NCBI GenBank assembly: GCA_045616445.1
Contig: JAZLGR010000026.1
Location: 144,485 to 208,484, forward strand
Length of the DNA stretch: 64,000 bases
Source: Fimousia sp045616445
GTDB lineage: Bacteria; Bacillota; Clostridia; Lachnospirales; Lachnospiraceae
Direction of reading: 5' to 3'
Part shown: positions 7,402-16,677 of the stretch, piece after piece
How positions within the stretch are numbered: position 1 is the stretch's first letter
Layout: each line of letters starts with the position of its first letter
The notes under the pieces: generated by a model
Told to the model about the DNA's origin: nothing
Database searches by the model: none
What the model saw: the letters and a program-made list of their open reading frames with translations, nothing else
Translations under genes and position numbers: made by a program

Positions 7402-9591
7402 CTAAACTGCCTTGATCTCATACTGTAACGCAGAAAAATCAGGCACTTCTCTAGGAATTGGCAGACCACCGAACATCAATGCGGCACCAGATAAGCGTAA
7501 GGATACGTCGGCTCCCTGCACATGGTACATCTGGTTTGCATCAAGGCCCTTGAGTCTCAGATATTCCTGAGGACCATTGACGGTTAAATTGGTGATCACA
7601 ACACTGACAAGGGCGTCTTGCTTGTCTTTGGAAACGGATTCCCACGCTGTGAAATTATTTAACTCGAATGGATTTGTCAATCTATAATAATCGCCTTCGG
7701 AAATAAGCGGATAATATTTTTTATATAAAGCGCTCTTCTTCGCGCATGCTGCCACAACCTCCTCGTTTAAGTGGGTTGCGTCTAATTCATAGCCAAATGT
7801 ACCACACATGGCAACCACTGCTTTGGTTTCAAATGGCACGAATGGGCTGGCATCGGATACGTGTGCGCCCATGGATGTCACTGGATATAAGAAGGATGTA
7901 CCATAATGAAGCTTTAAGTTATCCAGCGGTTTTGTGTTATCAGAAACCCAGTACTGTGGGTAGTAGCACATCATGGCAGCGTCGTAACGTCCGCCACCAC
8001 CGGAGCAGCCCTCGAATAAGATGTCTGGATGGGTTTTGATGATGCCATCCATGACGCGGTAAAGTCCCAGAATGTGTCTGTGATATACTTCACCCTGACG
8101 ATCTGCTGCCAGGCTGTTGGACCAGATGTCAGTAACTGAGCGGTTGATGTCCCATTTCATATATGCGATGTTGGCGCTGTCTAAAATCTTATTAACGGAT
8201 TCGATCAGATAATCCTGTACATCCTTTCTGGACATATCAAGCGCCAGCTGATTTCTGCTTCGCACTGCCTTTCTGCCTGGGATTTCCATTACCCAGTCTG
8301 GATGTGCGCGGTAGAGATCGGAATCTTCAGAAACCATCTCTGGTTCAAACCAGATACCGAATTTCATATCTAAATCGTTGATCTGTTCCACAAGTTTATT
8401 CAGGCCGCATTTGATCTTATCTTCATTGACAAACCAGTCACCCAGACCGGAATTGTCATCATCACGTTTGCCGAACCAGCCATCGTCCATAACAAGCATT
8501 TCCACACCCATCTTTTTGGCAGCCTTTGCGATTTCCACCAGCTTTTTGTCGTCAAAATCCATAAATGCTGCTTCCCATGTGTTAATCAGGATTGGTCTTG
8601 CTTCATGCACATAACGGCTCTTGTTTAAATTATTGCGGAAGAAATCGTGGTAAATATGGCTCATCTTTGTAAAGCCCTGATTTGTATAAGTCATCAATAC
8701 TTCCGGCCCTTCAAATGTTTCGCCATCCTGTAATAAGTAGTCAAAATTTTTACCGTTGATTCCCATCTGCATACGAAGCTGGTCATACTGATCAAGCTCC
8801 ACTTCTGCTAAAAAGTTGCCGGAGTACATGAGTGCCATGGCATAAACATTGCCTGCATCTTCAGTGGCAGCCTTGTCGCACACTGCGATAAATGGATTCT
8901 GCTGGTGTGAGGAGGAACCTCTGCCGGACGCAATGGTATTCACCTGATGTGTGACCGCTGTTCGTTCTGCCTGTCGTTCCTGACCGTAGCGTCCTGGAAG
9001 ATGGAATAAATCCATGTTGGCGCCGTTCATGAAATCTAAGGTTGCAGACATAATCTTCTTCACATGGATGTCCCCACCGGAGTGATTGACGATTTTTGTC
9101 GCACGGGTAATCACATCCTTTTCTTCGAATACGCCGTAGAGCAAATGCACCTCTACATTAGTTACTGCATCCTCTAAAACAAGCTCTAATGTGTCTGCTT
9201 TTTCATCTGCATTTGCAAATGCTGCTGGCAGTGTGTCTAACTCATATTTGCCTTCTGTGATCTTGTGGGATTTGTATCTTCCATTAAAAGAGAAGCTTCC
9301 GTCTTTGTTGATCACTTCCATGGAGTGTACACGGAAGTCGCCCTGCTGAAGAGTGGAAAATTCCTGAGGCTGTGCATCCAAAGAGAAGGTTCTCTCCTTT
9401 AAAGAATCATAAGGATTGCCGGAAAAGCCCCTGTCATACTGCATGATCATATAGCTTAAGTCCACATCCATCATGGTTGGTCCATAATATAAATGGTTCA
9501 CATAATCAAGATTTCCAATTTTCATCTGGTAAGTAGTATGCTTTGTATGTAATGTAATTGTCTTTGCTGCTTCGTTAAAAATGATTGCCAT
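7402..9591 (-). CDS. GH36 alpha-galactosidase
   Basis: 729 residues, the usual size for clostridial and lactobacillar GH36 enzymes of the AgaR/RafA type. It hydrolyses alpha-1,6-galactosides such as melibiose, raffinose and stachyose. The catalytic nucleophile is D481 in YMKWDINR, the acid/base D551 in YWVSDNTK; MDDGWFGKRDDD (368-379) and EGCSGGGGRYD (527-537) line the active site. There is no signal peptide, so it is intracellular. No transporter or sucrase is adjacent; a palindrome about 110 bases upstream (9701-9722) may be its operator. Confidence 0.95.
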   Translation of the reverse strand: MAIIFNEAAKTITLHTKHTTYQMKIGNLDYVNHLYYGPTMMDVDLSYMIMQYDRGFSGNPYDSLKERTFSLDAQPQEFSTLQQGDFRVHSMEVINKDGSFSFNGRYKSHKITEGKYELDTLPAAFANADEKADTLELVLEDAVTNVEVHLLYGVFEEKDVITRATKIVNHSGGDIHVKKIMSATLDFMNGANMDLFHLPGRYGQERQAERTAVTHQVNTIASGRGSSSHQQNPFIAVCDKAATEDAGNVYAMALMYSGNFLAEVELDQYDQLRMQMGINGKNFDYLLQDGETFEGPEVLMTYTNQGFTKMSHIYHDFFRNNLNKSRYVHEARPILINTWEAAFMDFDDKKLVEIAKAAKKMGVEMLVMDDGWFGKRDDDNSGLGDWFVNEDKIKCGLNKLVEQINDLDMKFGIWFEPEMVSEDSDLYRAHPDWVMEIPGRKAVRSRNQLALDMSRKDVQDYLIESVNKILDSANIAYMKWDINRSVTDIWSNSLAADRQGEVYHRHILGLYRVMDGIIKTHPDILFEGCSGGGGRYDAAMMCYYPQYWVSDNTKPLDNLKLHYGTSFLYPVTSMGAHVSDASPFVPFETKAVVAMCGTFGYELDATHLNEEVVAACAKKSALYKKYYPLISEGDYYRLTNPFELNNFTAWESVSKDKQDALVSVVITNLTVNGPQEYLRLKGLDANQMYHVQGADVSLRLSGAALMFGGLPIPREVPDFSALQYEIKAV

Positions 9592-9700
9592 GGTTCTTTT
9601 CCCTTCCTTCTGTATCTTTTTGGTATTATTTCTGTTCTTTGACTTGGACTAATATAACATAAGGAATCGGGTCAGAAAATATCACATTTATATCTTCATA

Positions 9701-9722
9701 TACCAAAATGCTAGTTTTGGTA
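9701..9722. promoter_or_regulatory. Operator-like palindrome upstream of the alpha-galactosidase gene
   Basis: Arms TACCAAAA and TTTTGGTA are perfect 8-bp inverted repeats around a 6-bp centre. The site is about 110 bp before the start codon. Its size and symmetry fit a dimeric repressor or activator site; no local regulator gene can be assigned with confidence, although a LysR gene lies 430 bp further. Confidence 0.5.
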
Positions 9723-9745
9723 TTAACTCAAATTTTCCAACACTA

Positions 9746-9788
9746 TTTTTTAATATACAGAAAACGAAGTTTCCTGTATATTAAAAAA
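9746..9788. other. A/T-rich hairpin downstream of the small-peptide terminator
   Basis: Arms of 15 bp (TTTTTTAATATACAG / CTGTATATTAAAAAA) are perfect, with a 13-base loop. It lies directly beyond the G/C-rich terminator of the small peptide gene and may be a backup terminator or bidirectional barrier before the alpha-galactosidase promoter. Confidence 0.55.
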
Positions 9789-9810
9789 GCTGCCGGCCTG
9801 TGCCGACAGC
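9783..9810 (-). terminator. Terminator of the 38-residue peptide gene
   Basis: GCTGTCGGC / GCCGGCAGC stem on the minus strand (one G-U pair), followed by TTTTTT. The wobble pair works only in minus-strand RNA, which assigns the direction. Confidence 0.82.
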
Positions 9811-9844
9811 TTTCGTCTATATTTGTCTAAATATAAAAATCCGA

Positions 9845-9961
9845 TTATCTAAGCATCCAATCCTGAACAGAGTCAATTAACATTGCTCCAAAATAGAAGA
9901 TTCCTGCACAAGATACTGCTGCGAATAATGTATAAGATGCGATTGCGCCTAAAATTGTCAT
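9845..9961 (-). CDS. 38-residue single-span membrane peptide
   Basis: A short gene with a strong AAGGAGGTAATAGT ribosome site before its ATG, TAA stop and a well-formed terminator 35 bases later. The product begins MTILGAIASYTLFAAV, has one hydrophobic span (residues 3-31, with one Cys) and an amphipathic charged tail ending DSVQDWMLR. I recognise no family. The signals around it make a real gene likely; roles such as a membrane-inserted regulator or type I toxin are possible but unsupported. It is divergent from the LysR gene. Confidence 0.72.
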   Translation of the reverse strand: MTILGAIASYTLFAAVSCAGIFYFGAMLIDSVQDWMLR

Positions 9962-10074
9962 ACTATTACCTCCTTAAAATTGGAATTGTTTATATTATTA
10001 TAGTGGAGATCTCTTTATAGTTATATAATAATACACTTTTGAGATATAGTAAAACTAGACTATTTTATTCATAT

Positions 10075-10115
10075 GATAAGTAATGCTTATCACTATCCAT
10101 GGTTCATGATATAAT
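10075..10115 (+). promoter_or_regulatory. Promoter and LysR-type box of the LysR gene
   Basis: GATAAG-TAATG-CTTATC (10075-10091) is a perfect dyad that contains the T-N11-A core of LysR-type operators. It overlaps the -35 (TTATCA, 10087-10092), which is 17 bp from TATAAT (10110-10115). This arrangement suggests autorepression and possibly control of the divergent small-peptide gene. Confidence 0.68.
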
Positions 10116-10148
10116 AAAGGCAGCATATATGTATTTGGAGGAATTGTT

Positions 10149-11027
10149 ATGGATCAGAACACCATTGAAGTATTCTTAACCGTTGCAGAGGTGGGAAGCT
10201 TTCGAAAAGCAGCCAGCATCCTTGGCTATACCCAGGCTGGCATCAGCTATATCATTCAGGCCCTTGAGCAGAGTATGGGGTTAAGTTTGTTCATACGTGA
10301 CCGAAGAGGGGTGCATTTGACGCCGGAGGGCGAAGCACTGCTGCCGAATATCAAGCAGTTAGATATGGATAATCGAATTCTGAAGCAGACCATCAAGGAG
10401 CTTCGCGGCCTTGAGAAAGGTACCCTGCGTGTTCAGATTTTTGACAGCATCTCCATCCACTGGATTCCGGGCATTCTTCAGGAATTTAAGCAGGATTATC
10501 CCGGCATTACAGTGGAGCTGATCACCGAGGAGGACAGTTTAAAAGCGGAAGAGATGGTTCTGTCCGGTGAAGTGGACTGTGGATTCTTCCTCACAAAGGT
10601 AAGTTCTGATCTGGATGTATTCGAATTAAAGAAGGAAAGCCTCCTTGCCATCATTTCACCGGAACATGAACTGGCCTGTGCAGATGTTTTCCCGGTTGCA
10701 AGGCTTGGAGACTACCCATATATCAGCATGAAGTATGACAATCACACAGGAATTCATGAAATTTTTGAACGATTTGGCACCGAACCAAGGATTGCCTATT
10801 GCATGGATAACGATTATGCAGCCATGGCCATGGTGAACAAGGACCTTGGTTACAGTATCTTCCCGGCGCTGCTGCTTCGGGACATCCCCTATGAGCTCAT
10901 CTGCTTAGAGCTTGATCATCCACAGAAGCGCACCATCAGTGTTGGAACACGTTCCGTCGACACTGCGTCCCAGGCCTGTCTGAAATTTATGGAATATACG
11001 AGAAGATGGGTGGAAGAGAATGTTTAA
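10149..11027 (+). CDS. LysR-family transcriptional regulator
   Basis: 292 residues, standard LTTR layout: N-terminal winged helix-turn-helix (VAEVGSFRKAASILGYTQAGISYIIQALE, residues 12-40), linker helix, and periplasmic-binding-protein-like effector domain from about residue 90. GGAGG precedes the ATG. A T-N11-A box overlaps its own promoter. Its neighbours are a divergent membrane peptide and a downstream alcohol dehydrogenase with a separate promoter; either could be a target. The effector cannot be deduced. Confidence 0.93.
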   Translation: MDQNTIEVFLTVAEVGSFRKAASILGYTQAGISYIIQALEQSMGLSLFIRDRRGVHLTPEGEALLPNIKQLDMDNRILKQTIKELRGLEKGTLRVQIFDSISIHWIPGILQEFKQDYPGITVELITEEDSLKAEEMVLSGEVDCGFFLTKVSSDLDVFELKKESLLAIISPEHELACADVFPVARLGDYPYISMKYDNHTGIHEIFERFGTEPRIAYCMDNDYAAMAMVNKDLGYSIFPALLLRDIPYELICLELDHPQKRTISVGTRSVDTASQACLKFMEYTRRWVEENV

Positions 11028-11034
11028 TTAAAAC

Positions 11035-11064
11035 TTGTATACTAATCCACAGGGGCTTTATAAT
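11035..11064 (+). promoter_or_regulatory. Promoter of the alcohol dehydrogenase gene
   Basis: TTGTAT (11035-11040), 18-bp spacer, TATAAT (11059-11064), about 63 bases before the ATG. Confidence 0.55.
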
Positions 11065-11126
11065 AAATCTAATGACATTTGTCTTACAACAAACTTGAAA
11101 ACTAAATTAGAAAAAGGAGACTATAT

Positions 11127-12293
11127 ATGCGTAATTTCACACATAATATCCCAACCAAACTCTACTTTGGGGAAGGACAAATCAAACATCTTGCAGAATC
11201 CTTAGACCAGTTTGGCAAGAATGTCTTAATGACTTACGGCGGTGGTTCCATCAAGAAGACCGGTCTTTACGATGAAATCATGGCAATCTTAAATGAAGGT
11301 GGTTTCAACGTGGTTGAAATGCCTGGAATCGAACCAAACCCTCGTATCACATCTGTTGAAAAAGGGGTTGCGCTTTGCAAGGAACACAATATTGACGTCA
11401 TCTTAGCTGTTGGCGGCGGTTCCACCATCGACTGCTCCAAAGCAATCGCAACTGGTGTTTACTACGAAGGCGACCTCTGGGAGATGGTTCAGACTGCAAG
11501 CAGAATGCGAAAAGCAGTTCCTCTCGTAGACATTTTAACACTGAGTGCGACTGGATCCGAATTTGACGGCGGTGCAGTTATCAGCAACATGGATACAAAT
11601 CAAAAATTAGGCGGTATGTTCACATATCCAGCAGTATCCATCTGCGACCCTACTTATACATTTACCGTTTCTAAGTATCAGACTGCGGCTGGTTCTGCTG
11701 ACATCATGAGCCACATCTTCGAATACTATTTCTCCAGAACAGAAGACAGTGACCTTGCAGACGGTATTTCCGAGACAATCTTAAAATCTGTTATGAAGAA
11801 TGTCATGATCGCATTAGAAGAACCTGACAACTACAGCGCACGTGCCAACTTAATGGCAGATGCCAACGTTGCATGTTCCGGCATTCCACAGTATGGCAAA
11901 GTTGCTTCCGGCTGGCCATGTCATGCAATGGAACATGAACTCTCTGCATTCTATGACATCACCCACGGTGTTGGCCTTGCAATCCTGACTCCTCGCTGGA
12001 TGAGACACATCTTAGCAAAGGATCCTAGCTGTACATGGAGATTTGTCAGAATGGCTAAGAATGTATTTGGTCTTGATGGAGATGATGACAAAGCACTTGC
12101 AATGGCTGGTATCGATGCGTTAGAAGCACATTTTAAAGCAACTGGCATTCCTATGACATTAACAGAGCTTGGCATTGGCACAGAACATTTCGAAATCATG
12201 GCAGACCATGCCAACGCAGGTGGCTACCTTGCTTATTCCTTTGTGGCACTGACCAACAAAGATATCGTAGAAATCTACAAAGCCTGCTTATAA
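11127..12293 (+). CDS. Iron-containing alcohol dehydrogenase (BdhA/YqhD type)
   Basis: 388 residues. NAD(P)H-dependent reduction of aldehydes to alcohols, as in clostridial butanol dehydrogenases and YqhD. GGGSTIDCSKAIATG (about 96-110) is the nucleotide-binding turn. Metal ligands are D in the SADIMSHIFEYYFS segment with its His, and the later H-x3-H type residues in PCHAMEHELSAFYDITHGVGLAI. AAAGGAG precedes the ATG. A single-gene unit between a promoter and a terminator. Aldehyde chain length is not predictable from sequence alone. Confidence 0.94.
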   Translation: MRNFTHNIPTKLYFGEGQIKHLAESLDQFGKNVLMTYGGGSIKKTGLYDEIMAILNEGGFNVVEMPGIEPNPRITSVEKGVALCKEHNIDVILAVGGGSTIDCSKAIATGVYYEGDLWEMVQTASRMRKAVPLVDILTLSATGSEFDGGAVISNMDTNQKLGGMFTYPAVSICDPTYTFTVSKYQTAAGSADIMSHIFEYYFSRTEDSDLADGISETILKSVMKNVMIALEEPDNYSARANLMADANVACSGIPQYGKVASGWPCHAMEHELSAFYDITHGVGLAILTPRWMRHILAKDPSCTWRFVRMAKNVFGLDGDDDKALAMAGIDALEAHFKATGIPMTLTELGIGTEHFEIMADHANAGGYLAYSFVALTNKDIVEIYKACL

Positions 12294-12344
12294 TAAGCTC
12301 TGTCTTTCAGCATAACACTGTGCGCCACAAGGCACATCATAACA

Positions 12345-12376
12345 AAAACGCAGCAGATGAACTCTGCTGCGTTTTA
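12345..12376 (+). terminator. Terminator of the alcohol dehydrogenase gene
   Basis: AAAACGCAGCAGA / TCTGCTGCGTTTT, perfect 13-bp stem with a 5-base loop and T-run. It also faces the end of asnA. Confidence 0.88.
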
Positions 12377-12435
12377 TATTGCAAATTTACGATTTCAATT
12401 TCAAAGCCTCATTGCTTCGCTATCGGACCCACAGA

Positions 12436-13446
12436 TTACAGGATCGTAATTCCCTTTTCTGCTGCCTTTTCATAGATTTCTTCCGGCCATACGGAAACCT
12501 GAACTTCGCCGATATGACATTTTCTAAGGAAGAACATACAGATACGGGACTGGCCGATACCGCCACCGATTGTCTGTGGAAGTTCTCCATTGATCAATGA
12601 TTTGTGGAATGGAAGTTCTGCACGTTCTTCGCATCCGGCTTTCTTAAGCTGTTCTTTCATCGCTTCTGCATTGACACGGATACCCATGGAAGATAACTCA
12701 AGGGCGATGTCAAGAACTGGGTAGTATACAAGGATGTCCCCATTGAGCGCCCAGTCATCGTAGTCAGGAGCACGTCCGTCATGCTTTTCGCCGTTGGATA
12801 AGATATCACCAATCTGCATTAAGCATACCGCACCCTTTTCTTTTACGATTTCGTATTCACGTTCTTTCGCAGAAAGACCAGGATACATATCTACCAATTC
12901 CTGAGAAGTAACAAATGTGATTTTTTCAGGAAGGATTGGGTGGATGTATTCGTAGTGGTTCTGAATATGTTTTTCAGTAACACGTAATGCATCGTAGATG
13001 GACTTTACAACGGTCTGGAATTTTTCAACCGTTCTGTCTTCTTCGGAAATGATTTTTTCCCAGTCCCACTGATCCACATATACGGAATGGATGTTATCTG
13101 TTTCTTCGTCACGACGAATGGCACTCATATCTGTGTAGAGACCTTCTTCCATATCGAAGTTGTATCTCTTTAATGCAAGTCTTTTCCACTTTGCAAGGGA
13201 GTGCACGATTTCAAATGGAGCGTCGTCCTGTTCTAATACGCCGAAGCTTACTGGACGTTCCACACCATTTAAGTTGTCATTTAAGCCTGATTCTGGAGAA
13301 ACGAAAAGAGGAGCGGAAACTCTCTTTAAGTTTAACTGTGCAGCGAGCTGGAGCTGGAAGAAATCCTTCACCTTTTTAATCGCTACCTGTGTTTCTTTTA
13401 AACCAAGCACTGGTGTATAATCTTCTGGAATGTAAAGTTTACTCAT
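12436..13446 (-). CDS. asnA: Aspartate-ammonia ligase (asparagine synthetase A)
   Basis: 336 residues, the size of AsnA, a class II aminoacyl-tRNA-synthetase-like enzyme that makes asparagine from aspartate, ammonia and ATP. Hallmarks are RVSAPLFVSPESGLNDNLNG near residue 40, YTDMSAIRRDEETDNIHSVYVDQWDWEKII, and the C-terminal GGGIGQSRICMFFLRK motif-3-like segment. GAGGC precedes the ATG. It lies 88 bases downstream of asnS on the same strand, the last of three asparagine genes, so ammonia- and glutamine-dependent synthesis are both encoded here. Confidence 0.97.
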   Translation of the reverse strand: MSKLYIPEDYTPVLGLKETQVAIKKVKDFFQLQLAAQLNLKRVSAPLFVSPESGLNDNLNGVERPVSFGVLEQDDAPFEIVHSLAKWKRLALKRYNFDMEEGLYTDMSAIRRDEETDNIHSVYVDQWDWEKIISEEDRTVEKFQTVVKSIYDALRVTEKHIQNHYEYIHPILPEKITFVTSQELVDMYPGLSAKEREYEIVKEKGAVCLMQIGDILSNGEKHDGRAPDYDDWALNGDILVYYPVLDIALELSSMGIRVNAEAMKEQLKKAGCEERAELPFHKSLINGELPQTIGGGIGQSRICMFFLRKCHIGEVQVSVWPEEIYEKAAEKGITIL

Positions 13447-13534
13447 GTTTGAGCCTCATTTCTATATATTTCTATCTATTTTCTATATTTCTATCTACAA
13501 TCTATCGTCTCTTCACGCTGTGAACAACCAGGGA

Positions 13535-14926
13535 TTATAATTCACAGTTGTTTACAGTACGTGGGAATGGGATAACGTCACGGATATTGCCCATACCTGT
13601 TAAGTACATTACGCAGCGTTCAAATCCAAGACCGAAGCCTGCATGTCTTGCTGTACCGTACTTACGTAAATCTAAGTAGAAGTCGTAATCTTCTGGGTTT
13701 AATCCAAGTTCAGCCATACGTGCTGTAAGTTTTTCGTAATCATCTTCTCTCTGGGAACCACCGATGATTTCGCCGATTCCAGGAACTAAACAGTCAACCG
13801 CTGCAACTGTTTTGCCATCTTCGTTGAGCTTCATGTAGAATGCCTTGATTTCCTTTGGATAGTCTGTTACGAATACTGGACGTTTGAATTCTTTTTCTGT
13901 TAAGAAACGTTCATGTTCTGTCTGAAGGTCACAGCCCCAGGATACTTTGTAATCGAATTCATCATTATGCTTTTCTAAAATTTTGATCGCATCTGTGTAA
14001 GTTACGCGAGCGAAATCAGAGCTAGCTACATGCTGAAGTCTTTCGATTAAGCCTTTGTCTACAAACTTGTTGAAGAACTGCATCTCTTCTGGTGCATTCT
14101 CTAATACATAGTTGATGATGTATTTTAACATGCCTTCTGCAAGGATCATATCATCTTCAAGATCTGCAAATGCGATTTCTGGTTCGATCATCCAGAATTC
14201 TGCTGCATGTCTTGTTGTGTTGGAGTTTTCTGCACGGAATGTTGGTCCAAATGTGTAGATGTTCTTGAAGGCCATAGCGTATGTTTCACCGTTGAGCTGG
14301 CCGGATACAGTTAAGTTGGTTGGTTTGTTGAAGAAATCCTGAGAGAAGTCAACGCTTCCGTCGTCTTTCATTGGGATATTCTTAAGATCCATGGTTGTAA
14401 CCTGGAACATCTCACCAGCACCTTCACAGTCACTGCCTGTGATCAGTGGTGTGTGAACATATACGAATCCTCTTTCCTGGAAGAACTTGTGGATTGCATA
14501 TGCTGCAAGGGAACGTACACGGAACACTGCCTGGAATGTGTTGGTTCTAGGTCTTAAGTGAGAGATGGTACGTAAATATTCGAATGTGTGGCGTTTCTTC
14601 TGTAATGGATAATCTGGAGCAGATGCGCCTTCGATCACTACTTCTGTTGCCTGGATTTCAAATGGCTGTTTTGCCTGTGGAGTCGCAACTAAAGTACCAG
14701 TTACGATGAATGCTGCACCTACATTGGATTTATTGATTTCAGTGAAGTTGGCAAGTGCATCAGAATATACAACCTGAAGTGGTTCGAAGAAAGAGCCATC
14801 ATTGATCACTAAGAAACCAAATGTTTTGGAGCCACGCTTGCTTCTTAACCATCCGCCAACAGTTACTTCCTGATCTAAGTAAGCGTCGCGGTTTCTGAAC
14901 AATTCTTTGATTGATACTAATTCCAT
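13535..14926 (-). CDS. asnS: Asparaginyl-tRNA synthetase
   Basis: 463 residues. Class IIb synthetase charging tRNA-Asn. N-terminal OB-fold anticodon-binding domain (EVTVGGWLRSKRGSKTFGFLVINDG), then the catalytic core with motif 2 (FRAENSNTTRHAAEFWMIEPE) and motif 3 (GFGLGFERCVMYLTG). GGAG precedes the ATG. It lies between asnB and asnA, all on the minus strand; gaps of about 90-100 bases leave room for separate promoters. Presence of AsnS means charging does not need Asp-tRNA-Asn amidation. Confidence 0.97.
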   Translation of the reverse strand: MELVSIKELFRNRDAYLDQEVTVGGWLRSKRGSKTFGFLVINDGSFFEPLQVVYSDALANFTEINKSNVGAAFIVTGTLVATPQAKQPFEIQATEVVIEGASAPDYPLQKKRHTFEYLRTISHLRPRTNTFQAVFRVRSLAAYAIHKFFQERGFVYVHTPLITGSDCEGAGEMFQVTTMDLKNIPMKDDGSVDFSQDFFNKPTNLTVSGQLNGETYAMAFKNIYTFGPTFRAENSNTTRHAAEFWMIEPEIAFADLEDDMILAEGMLKYIINYVLENAPEEMQFFNKFVDKGLIERLQHVASSDFARVTYTDAIKILEKHNDEFDYKVSWGCDLQTEHERFLTEKEFKRPVFVTDYPKEIKAFYMKLNEDGKTVAAVDCLVPGIGEIIGGSQREDDYEKLTARMAELGLNPEDYDFYLDLRKYGTARHAGFGLGFERCVMYLTGMGNIRDVIPFPRTVNNCEL

Positions 14927-15025
14927 GTTTTTCTCCTTCTATAAGATAAATCACTTTATTTTTTTAATTACAATTCAAATTTCAGTTTACTATAATAAGT
15001 CAAGAAATTCAAGAGATACCTTCGC

Positions 15026-16606
15026 TTATTCGCCACTTGCACCGTAGTTTTTCAGCACTCTGGCGGATGGATCATCCACATCACAGCCTTCCCATGCCTT
15101 GTTTGGCATCCAGAAGTCCACAACCATCTTCGCCTGGCCCGGATAGTACTGTTCGAAGATTTCTCTATATAATAAGGATTCTTTTGTAAATGGTGTTGCA
15201 AAGTCGTACTTCTTAATCAATGCTTCATACTCCTCATCGGTGTAGGAGTCATTGGCAAATGCTTTTAAGTAATCTACCATGGAATGGCCAACAGCGTCGG
15301 AGAACGCTGCCTTTTCCCTCATCAGGATGCTGTATGGCAGGTAGTCACCCTCAAATGCATGTCGAAGGAGGTATTTGCCCTTGCCATAAACATTCATCTT
15401 CTTGGCAGGATCGATGCTCATGACATAGGAAACGAAATCTAAATCGCCAAATGGCACTCTCGCCTCAATGGAGTTGGAGGAGATACATCTGTCGGCACGA
15501 AGGACGTCGTACATATAGAGCTCGCGGATACGCTTCGCTGCTTCTTCCTGGAAGCTTTCGGCATCTGGCGCGAAGTCTGTGTATTTGTAACCGAATAATT
15601 CATCGGAGATTTCGCCGGTCATCAGTACGCGGATGTCTGTGCGCTCATGGATGGCCTTGCAGATCAGATACATACCGATGCTTGCACGGATGGTTGTAAT
15701 ATCGTAGGTTCCAAGGATGGAGATGACTTCCGGAAGGGCTGCCAGCACGTCTTCTTTGGTAATGATAATTTCTTCGTGGTCGCTGCCGATGTAATCTGCC
15801 ACTTCCTTAGCATATTTCAGGTCGATGGCATCGGTGCTCATCCCAATGGCAAATGTTCTTATCGGTTTATCTAAAATCTTGGCTGATACGGCACAGACTA
15901 AGGAAGAATCTAACCCCCCACTTAATAAGAAGCCAAGGGGTGCATCTGCATCTAATCGTTTTTCAATTCCTTTTACTAATTTTTCTCTGATTTTTCCACA
16001 GGTGGTTTCCAAATCATCTTTGCTGTATGCTTCAACGGCAGTCATGTCACGGTAGCAGGTGAAGGATCCATTTGCATAATAATGGCCTGGAGGGAATGGC
16101 ATGATCTCGTCGCACAGACCAACTAAGTTTTTGGCTTCGCTGGCAAATACGATGCCTCCCTCTTCGTCATATCCGTAGAACAGCGGACGGATACCGATCG
16201 GATCTCTTGCTGCGATCAGCTCATCCTTTTCGCCGTCGTAGATGATGCAGGCATACTCCGCATCTAATTTTTCGAACATGGAAAGTCCATATTTTTCATA
16301 CATTGGAAGAAGCACTTCACAGTCGGAGTCACTTTTGAAGGTATATTCTTTGGAAAGCTCCTTCTTGATCGGACGGAAGCCGTAGATTTCTCCATTACAG
16401 ATGACTGCATGCTTGCCAAGCTCAAATGGCTGCATGCCTTCTTCGGTCAGACCCATGATAGCCAGACGCTCAAAGCCAAGAATCACATTGTCATCATACT
16501 TTGTAATGCGCTGCATGTCGGGGCCACGGGAGATAGTCTTGTCAAAATGCTCCTGAAACTCTTCCATTGTAAATTTATTTCCTCTATATCCCATAATTGA
16601 ACACAT
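15026..16606 (-). CDS. asnB: Asparagine synthetase B (glutamine-hydrolysing)
   Basis: 526 residues. The start at 16606 is fixed by biology as well as by the AAGGAGG site: class II glutamine amidotransferases need Cys2 exposed, and the protein begins MCSIMGYRG. Residues 2-190 form the glutaminase domain (ISRGPD, NGEIYG); the C-terminal synthetase domain has the PP-loop LLSGGLDSSL and the VPFGDLDFV segment. It transfers glutamine nitrogen to beta-aspartyl-AMP. A terminator-like hairpin fills its short leader, hinting at leader-level control. Confidence 0.97.
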   Translation of the reverse strand: MCSIMGYRGNKFTMEEFQEHFDKTISRGPDMQRITKYDDNVILGFERLAIMGLTEEGMQPFELGKHAVICNGEIYGFRPIKKELSKEYTFKSDSDCEVLLPMYEKYGLSMFEKLDAEYACIIYDGEKDELIAARDPIGIRPLFYGYDEEGGIVFASEAKNLVGLCDEIMPFPPGHYYANGSFTCYRDMTAVEAYSKDDLETTCGKIREKLVKGIEKRLDADAPLGFLLSGGLDSSLVCAVSAKILDKPIRTFAIGMSTDAIDLKYAKEVADYIGSDHEEIIITKEDVLAALPEVISILGTYDITTIRASIGMYLICKAIHERTDIRVLMTGEISDELFGYKYTDFAPDAESFQEEAAKRIRELYMYDVLRADRCISSNSIEARVPFGDLDFVSYVMSIDPAKKMNVYGKGKYLLRHAFEGDYLPYSILMREKAAFSDAVGHSMVDYLKAFANDSYTDEEYEALIKKYDFATPFTKESLLYREIFEQYYPGQAKMVVDFWMPNKAWEGCDVDDPSARVLKNYGASGE

Positions 16607-16624
16607 ATTTTTATCCTCCTTATA

Positions 16625-16663
16625 ACGAAAAAAGGGCACTTTGACTTTCGTCAAAGCGCCCTT
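16625..16663 (-). promoter_or_regulatory. Terminator-like leader hairpin of asnB
   Basis: In minus-strand RNA, AAGGGCGCUUUGAC and GUCAAAGUGCCCUU pair over 14 positions (one G-U) around a GAAA tetraloop, followed by a U-rich run, all between the promoter and the AAGGAGG site. The G-U pair becomes A-C on the plus strand, so it belongs to the asnB transcript. It starts about 8 bases after the predicted transcription start. Confidence 0.78.
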
Positions 16664-16677
16664 GCTTATATTTTTAA

